Shown here one piece after another: positions 29,457-33,554 of a DNA stretch of 33,554 nucleotides (its first letter is position 1; each line of letters begins with the position of its first letter). A program made the translations under genes and the position numbers. Below the pieces are notes generated by a model that was not told the DNA's origin, searched no databases, and saw nothing but the letters and a program-made list of their open reading frames with translations. Location of the stretch: NCBI RefSeq assembly GCF_014640675.1, contig NZ_BMHK01000036.1:1-33554 (forward strand). Direction: 5' to 3'. This DNA comes from Novosphingobium endophyticum. GTDB taxonomy: Bacteria > Pseudomonadota > Alphaproteobacteria > Sphingomonadales > Sphingomonadaceae.

Positions 29457-30920
29457 GTGCTGCAAACCGGAGAGAATTGCTGGCGCATCGAGCGGGCGAA
29501 TCGAGCCGCCCTCATTGTTGATGCGGCGGACTACTTCCGATTGGCCCGCCAGGCGATGCTCGAGGCACGCGAGCAGGTGCTCATCATCGGCTGGGACTTC
29601 GATACTCGTATTAGTCTCATGCGCGAATGCGGCGACGGGCTTCCGGTCGAACTGGGCTCGTTCATCAGCTGTTTGCCGAAGCGGCGAAAGGGGCTCGAGG
29701 TCTATATCCTCAAATGGGATATCGGCGCCATAAAGCTCTTGGGGCGCGGCACGACGCTTTTCCGGATTGCTCGCTGGGCACTTGGCGGCGATGTCCACTT
29801 CAAGCTCGATGGGGCTCACGCCGCGGGCGCTAGCCATCACCAGAAGATTCTGGTTATCGATGATCGGCTCGCATTCTGCGGCGGCATCGACATGACCGTC
29901 GATCGGTGGGATACCCGCGAGCACCGTGACCATGATCCGGGCCGCAAAAGGCCGACCACTCACCGTCCATATGGGCCGTGGCACGATGCGACGATGGCGA
30001 TCGACGGTGCGGTCGCGTCGGCGCTGGGCGAACTGGCGCGGGATCGCTGGGAGGCCGCCGGCGGCAAGCCCATCCCGGTTCCCACAGCATCTTACCCTGC
30101 CTGGCCAAAGGATCTTGCACCCGGATTCAAGGATGTTGATGTGGCAATTTCGCGAACCCGCGGAGCCCTCGACGAACAAGCCCCGATCCGTGAGATCCAA
30201 GCGCTGTTCCTCGATCAGATCCGGCGCGCTAAAAAGCTCATCTATGCTGAAAACCAGTACTTCGCGTCGCGGGTGATCGTAGCTGCTATCGTGGAGCGAC
30301 TGGCTGAACCCGATCCTCCTGAGATTATCATCGTCAACCCCCGGACTGGTGAAGGTTGGCTGGATGAGGAGGTAATGAGCCCTGCTCGCGCAGAACTGCT
30401 CGAGATGATCGAGATGGCCGATCATCGGCGGCGATTCAGGATATTCACTCCCGTGACTGATGAGGGCGCCGACATCTATGTTCACGCCAAGATCCTCATT
30501 GTCGATGATCAGCTGATCCGTGTTGGATCGGCTAACTTCAATAATCGATCGATGGGTCTCGACAGCGAGTGCGATCTCACCATCGACACTGCTCTTGAGA
30601 CTAACCGGGGTGCCAGTGAACAGATCGCCGACGTTCTTTTCGACCTGCTCTCCGAGCACCTCGGAACCACGGTCAACCTTCTGCGCGAGCGGGTTCAACG
30701 AAGGGGTTCGTATATTCTCGCGATTGAGGAACTGACCGGAGAAGGGCGTAAATTGATTCCGTTTGAACCTGAAGAGCCGAACAAGCTCGAAAGCACACTG
30801 GCGAAGAACGAATTCCTCGACCCAGAATGTGGTGACGAGGCATTCGAACCCTTGGCTGGACCAACGCTCCCCCGAGGGATGCGCGGACTATGGCGTGCGG
30901 CGCGACGGCGGAACCAGTAG
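29457..30920 (+). CDS. Phospholipase D-family protein with two HKD motifs
   Basis: A 487-residue PLD-superfamily enzyme. The two HxKxxxxD motifs are H128-x-K130-x4-D135 (HHQKILVIDD) and H343-x-K345-x4-D350 (HAKILIVDD), the second followed by GSANFNNRSMGLDSE. The first Cys/Trp-rich segment (IIGWDFDTRISL) is typical of bacterial PLDs. It could hydrolyse phosphatidylcholine or make cardiolipin. No signal peptide. The GTG at 29457 is preferred because GGGAG lies 5-6 bp upstream; the ATG at 29346 gives 37 more residues but overlaps the divergent pcs start codon and has GAGG only 1 bp away. The C-terminal tail is acidic, then basic. Confidence 0.85.
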   Translation: MLQTGENCWRIERANRAALIVDAADYFRLARQAMLEAREQVLIIGWDFDTRISLMRECGDGLPVELGSFISCLPKRRKGLEVYILKWDIGAIKLLGRGTTLFRIARWALGGDVHFKLDGAHAAGASHHQKILVIDDRLAFCGGIDMTVDRWDTREHRDHDPGRKRPTTHRPYGPWHDATMAIDGAVASALGELARDRWEAAGGKPIPVPTASYPAWPKDLAPGFKDVDVAISRTRGALDEQAPIREIQALFLDQIRRAKKLIYAENQYFASRVIVAAIVERLAEPDPPEIIIVNPRTGEGWLDEEVMSPARAELLEMIEMADHRRRFRIFTPVTDEGADIYVHAKILIVDDQLIRVGSANFNNRSMGLDSECDLTIDTALETNRGASEQIADVLFDLLSEHLGTTVNLLRERVQRRGSYILAIEELTGEGRKLIPFEPEEPNKLESTLAKNEFLDPECGDEAFEPLAGPTLPRGMRGLWRAARRRNQ

Positions 30921-31100
30921 GCGACGGTGTATGGTTCTCGGTGTCGAGTTCGAACAAGAAGGACCAAGACGAAGTCGTCATTGTCGTAAGCGGTGTCCTG
31001 CCTCCACCTTGCGCGGTTGAAGCGCAGCGTTGATTTGCCGCGCTCTGTTAGAGGGCCAATTGGAGCAACAAGGCCACATTGGCCATCGAAAGGAAACGTC

Positions 31101-31667
31101 GTGAAGCTGCTGGATGTTCTCGTGCCGACTTACGTGCAGATGCTGAAGGCGCTTTCAGCCTGGCTTGACAAGGCCGAGGCGCAGACGCCCGAAGGCAAAG
31201 CCGTGGCACTCCTGTCCTCGCGCCTCGCTCCTGACATGCTTCCCCTGTCCACGCAGATACGCTTCGCGTGTGTGCAGGCCCAGGAGGGCGTATCCAGGCT
31301 ACAAGGGCGGTCGTTCCCGCCGTCGATAGATTTCCTGCTGAACGAGGGCCGCAATGCAGCCGAGCACCCCGGCTCAATCGCCGACGCGCGGGCGAGAATC
31401 GCCGAAACGGTGGCGCTCGTGCAGGCGGCCGCGTCGAACGCGCTCGAAGTGGACCCGGGAACTCCGATCGCGCATGCGCTACCAATTGGCATGGTTTTCG
31501 ATCTCACGGCCGAGCAATACGCTCGCGACTGGGCGTTGCCTCAATTCTATTTTCACGTGATGACCACCTACGCAATCCTTCGTGCCGAGGGGATTGACCT
31601 CGGCAAGGCGGACTACGTAGGCCACATGTTTGCTTTCCTGCGCCCCGGCACGATGCCCGCTCAATAG
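31101..31667 (+). CDS. DUF1993 family protein
   Basis: A 188-residue protein matching DUF1993: VPTYVQMLKALSAWLDKAEA at the start, then LLSSRLAPDMLPLSTQIRFA, and a C-terminal FDLTAEQYARDWALPQFYFH followed by TTYAILRAEGIDLGKADYVG. The fold is a DinB-like four-helix bundle; function is unknown. The start is the GTG at 31101, with AAAGGA 6 bp upstream, because the family begins at this point and no ATG fits. It is monocistronic, on the same strand as the phospholipase D gene but 180 bp after it. Confidence 0.87.
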   Translation: MKLLDVLVPTYVQMLKALSAWLDKAEAQTPEGKAVALLSSRLAPDMLPLSTQIRFACVQAQEGVSRLQGRSFPPSIDFLLNEGRNAAEHPGSIADARARIAETVALVQAAASNALEVDPGTPIAHALPIGMVFDLTAEQYARDWALPQFYFHVMTTYAILRAEGIDLGKADYVGHMFAFLRPGTMPAQ

Positions 31668-32098
31668 CGGAGCCATAGCCGTTTCCGCCAACAGCGCCGC
31701 CATTCGGGTCAAAATTGGGCTGCCTGATAGCTGCCGGTGGTTCATGTGGTGCGCCGAGGCGCTGCGGGCCTGAATCGTGGCAGTCGGAACGGCGGCAGGT
31801 CCGCCATCGCAGAAGCTGCGCTGGCGGATCAAAAGACATCCGGCAGATGATCCACGAGTGTCGCCTCGTAGCAATTATACCACTCGCCGGCTCTTGCCGA
31901 ATTGAACGCTGTTCAACCGCTGGATGCGGCGAAAAAAACCGAGCTGGGCAACGAAGGCACGCCTGAAGGCGCGAGCCGCATAGGCGATAAGATTTGGACA
32001 GTCGTTCAGAACATCCGATCGTACAACCGCTCCATATGCCAGGGGAACCTTGCCGGTCGAGCAGGAGTTCACACCGTATCCTGCCCCGGAGACGAACG
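31668..32098. other. Intergenic region with a GST remnant
   Basis: About 430 bp between DUF1993 and the VOC gene. No intact gene; the only interpretable piece is a short minus-strand GST-like C-terminus at 31914-31997. The promoter of the VOC gene should be in the last 100 bp. Confidence 0.5.
31914..31997 (-). pseudogene. GST C-terminal remnant
   Basis: The minus-strand frame reads PNLIAYAARAFRRAFVAQLG then FFRRIQ. It parallels the end of the GST at 14103-14756 (PNLSAYVARGEARPAYRRAFAAQLEVF), with about five residues missing in the middle. No other part of a GST is next to it. It is short and only one segment matches, so it may be a decayed remnant or coincidence. Confidence 0.4.
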
Positions 32099-32458
32099 AT
32101 GAACCTGCAAAAGGTCTACACCGCGTTCCTTGTCGCAGACCTTGGGGCAGCCGAATCCTGGTATACCAATCTGCTCGGTCGTGGGCCGGACAACCGGCCG
32201 ATGGACAGGTTGGTGCAGTGGGAGCTCTTCGAACAAGGTGGGCTGGCACTTTCAACCGACGCCGAGATAGCCGGCCGGAGCGCCATGTTCCTGTACGTCG
32301 ACGATGTCGCGGCCGAGCGCCGCAGACTGAAGGGCCTGGGGATCGTACTCGGGGACGACATTGAGGGGGATTACTCGACGCTGGCGCAGGTGCGTGATCC
32401 CGATGGCAATCTGCTTGCGCTGGCGACGCCGCCCTCCCGACCATTCCCACCGGCATGA
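32099..32458 (+). CDS. VOC (glyoxalase/bleomycin resistance)-family protein
   Basis: A 119-residue single-domain VOC protein: TAFLVADLGAAESWYTNLLG at the start, FLYVDDVAAERRRLKGLG in the middle and QVRDPDGNLLALATPPSRP at the end. The DPDGN motif and two beta-alpha-beta3 units are typical. Family members include metal-dependent glyoxalases, antibiotic-binding proteins and ring-cleaving dioxygenases; the short form usually binds small molecules. Reaction cannot be assigned. ATG 32099 has GGAGA 6 bp upstream. It stands alone, next to the GST remnant. Confidence 0.85.
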   Translation: MNLQKVYTAFLVADLGAAESWYTNLLGRGPDNRPMDRLVQWELFEQGGLALSTDAEIAGRSAMFLYVDDVAAERRRLKGLGIVLGDDIEGDYSTLAQVRDPDGNLLALATPPSRPFPPA

Positions 32459-32845
32459 CCGCGCTGGAACAGGTTCTGCGGAGACGTTGCTTGGTCGAGC
32501 AATGTCTTGGATACCAAACGCTCACATTGTAGTGTGTTAGCAAAGCCGATCATGTCGCGAGCCGTAGTATAGCCTCATGTCCAGGCGGGGCTATCAGGAA
32601 TGGGTGGTGCGGTTGTGCCGCTCCAAAACGGCAGCTCGGGAGACTCGCCATCAAGGAATTTTCGCGGACCTTCCATCCAAGGTTCGCCAGATAGTAACAG
32701 GCCCCGACCAATGGCTTGGTGTCGCGCGGGCATTGCGGACGCGCCCGACGTCTTCCGCCGACAATGTTGCCGTTCCCGGCGCGAAATCACCCTGGCACCT
32801 GAGGTTCATTCAGCAGAGCTGAGTGGGGCTCTTCGTCACTGGCGC
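32459..32845. other. Intergenic region, no gene recognised
   Basis: About 390 bp between two convergent genes. Several overlapping frames of 60-110 codons exist on both strands but none has a good ribosome-binding site or a recognisable family pattern. I see no intact gene here. Confidence 0.5.
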
Positions 32846-33202
32846 TCACGACGGCGGAGTGCCCCGAAAATGCAAGGCCCGTTCCACAAGATCAGTCATG
32901 TGCTTCGCTGCTTGCACTGTCAGTGGATGCTCGGTGGACCCTGGCCGGGGTGAAATGTAATTTGCGAGTTCGCGTGCGGCATCGAGTTGCCGATCCGGGC
33001 CCTGCGCAAGCAGCGCCAACAAAAGGTTTTCCAGCGCAATTACGCGGACACGAAGCTGCACCAGCTCGGCATTCTTCAGCTCGGGCAGATCGAGGTGCTT
33101 ATGGATTGGAGAAGGCCCTGGCGCGCCGCCTTCATTATCCCACCTCGATAGGGATCGCTGCTGCTGCGCGATGGAACCTTTCTCGAATCTGTCGTCAGAC
33201 AT
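32846..33202 (-). CDS. Conserved hypothetical protein with a perfect Shine-Dalgarno
   Basis: A 118-residue protein of unknown function. It has a polar, disordered N-terminus (MSDDRFEKGSIAQQQRSLSR) and a helical core: LKNAELVQLRVRVIALENLL, then LALLAQGPDRQLDAARELAN, ISPRPGSTEHPLTVQAAKHM and LVERALHFRG. The YISPRPG and HPLT segments look like those of small alphaproteobacterial hypotheticals as I recall them. AAAGGAGG lies 6-7 bp before the ATG at 33202, the best ribosome-binding site noticed here, which makes expression likely. Helical heptads suggest dimerisation. Upstream DNA is the truncated integrase fragment. Confidence 0.68.
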   Translation of the reverse strand: MSDDRFEKGSIAQQQRSLSRWDNEGGAPGPSPIHKHLDLPELKNAELVQLRVRVIALENLLLALLAQGPDRQLDAARELANYISPRPGSTEHPLTVQAAKHMTDLVERALHFRGTPPS

Positions 33203-33216
33203 GGTCTGCCTCCTTT

Positions 33217-33360
33217 GCGGAAGTACTCCTGAAGCGAATATAGCATGGATCTTCGTCGATTCCCGTGGACAACGCGCGCAAGTTGATCCGCGTCGAAACA
33301 GGGCAAAGACGGCAGGGACGGCAATGCGATGCTCTCGCCGCTACTGCTCGAACTGTTGAC
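33217..33360 (+). pseudogene. IS91-type tyrosine recombinase, catalytic-domain fragment
   Basis: On the plus strand the sequence starts AEVLLKR, then carries VDNARKLIRVE in one frame and QGKDGRDGNAMLSPLLLELL in the next. Together these resemble the segment IDSARxLIRVEQGKGxKDRNAMLSPxLLELL of the integrases associated with IS91-type elements. One frameshift lies between RVE and QGK, an in-frame TAG lies after LLKR, and the rest of the catalytic domain is absent. It picks up almost exactly where the N-terminal fragment at 6206-6679 stops (YGAGLRV). Confidence 0.6.
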
Positions 33361-33554
33361 TGCGCGCACTTTCGCGTCGTTCGCGTTCTGGGGCCACGAA
33401 TCGAACCCACGCCATGATTGGAGGCGCGCGAACGCTCGCGATCGAGCAGACGTAACCGGGGCAGATCCCGGGGCATTTATGCCTGAGCTGCGATGACGAG
33501 GTCTGGCAACCAGGGAATGTGTCGTGCTTTGGGAACGGCGAAGCGGCAGCCGAG
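33361..33554. other. Right edge of the window, no gene recognised
   Basis: About 190 bp after the integrase fragment with no interpretable frame. A Pro/Arg-rich minus-strand frame of 93 codons (33195-33476) covers it but overlaps the integrase remnant and matches nothing I know. Confidence 0.4.

Noticed and set aside
29337..30698. 453-codon minus-strand frame opposite the phospholipase D gene
   Set aside because: Antisense shadow of a gene with two intact HKD motifs; the product is typical low-complexity GC-rich translation.
33390..33420. tRNA-like stretch ccacgaatcgaaccc
   Set aside because: It resembles a T-loop on the minus strand, but the flanking five-base stems do not pair and no cloverleaf can be drawn.
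1..33554. CRISPR array, rRNA or complete tRNA genes
   Set aside because: No regularly spaced direct repeats with variable spacers, rRNA motifs or complete cloverleaf were seen on either strand.

Overview
The window is high-GC DNA of alphaproteobacterial type, most likely from a sphingomonad (Sphingobium, Novosphingobium or Sphingopyxis-like). This is inferred from gene content: Rieske oxygenase, SDR, sulfotransferase and SMP-30 catabolic clusters, several GSTs, ArsR-SRPBCC-DUF899 genes, a Pcs-type phosphatidylcholine synthase and an MHYT-PAS-GGDEF-EAL protein. It is an accessory, rearranged region. It carries parts of at least four mobile-element types: an IS21 end, an IS91-type integrase in two pieces, an IS5-type transposase tail, and a possible IS256-type tail. 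It also holds several broken genes.

Layout. 1-290: right end of an IS21-family element running into the truncated 3' end of a DUF1214 gene. 246-5798 (minus): catabolic cluster of TetR, Rieske oxygenase, a small unknown protein, SDR, sulfotransferase and DUF1214 protein. A 26-bp palindrome lies between tetR and the oxygenase. 5799-7196: scar region with a 13-codon flavohemoprotein start, an N-terminal integrase fragment and a cloverleaf-like palindromic repeat. 7197-11540 (minus): six-gene operon (TauD-type dioxygenase, SDR, ABM-type protein, SMP-30 lactonase, NTF2-like protein, SDR), facing a divergent tetR (11668-12291, plus) across a 20-bp palindromic operator. 12343-16167 (minus): stress and detoxification block with two paralogous GSTs, ArsR-SRPBCC, a frameshifted rifampin ADP-ribosyltransferase (arr), DUF899 and an SRPBCC remnant. 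16349-22773: two related MFS transporters flank a small island holding a fused nucleotidyltransferase-HEPN protein and a Fic protein, with a tRNA-Ser-like 3' end between them. 22988-25519 (minus): SnoaL-like protein, dihydrodipicolinate-reductase-like enzyme and Nu-class GST, interrupted by an IS5-type scrap. 25813-33202: cyclic-di-GMP protein, phosphatidylcholine synthase divergent from a phospholipase D, DUF1993, a VOC protein and a conserved hypothetical. 33217-33360: a C-terminal integrase fragment.

How the genes may work together. The two TetR-controlled clusters look like inducible catabolic modules. The first has a ring or side-chain hydroxylase (Rieske) coupled to an SDR, plus a sulfotransferase. 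The second has a 2-oxoglutarate oxygenase, two SDRs, a lactonase and SnoaL/ABM-type small enzymes; together these could oxidise a cyclic substrate to a lactone and open it. Substrates cannot be read from the sequence. The Pcs/PLD pair could synthesise and hydrolyse phosphatidylcholine. The clearest regulatory signals are three palindromic operator arrangements, including an arsR promoter (TTGACA-16-TATATT) whose predicted start point coincides with the AUG. A second is a leader with competing hairpins in front of the nucleotidyltransferase-HEPN gene. The two integrase fragments are oriented as expected if the 27 kb between them had been inverted.
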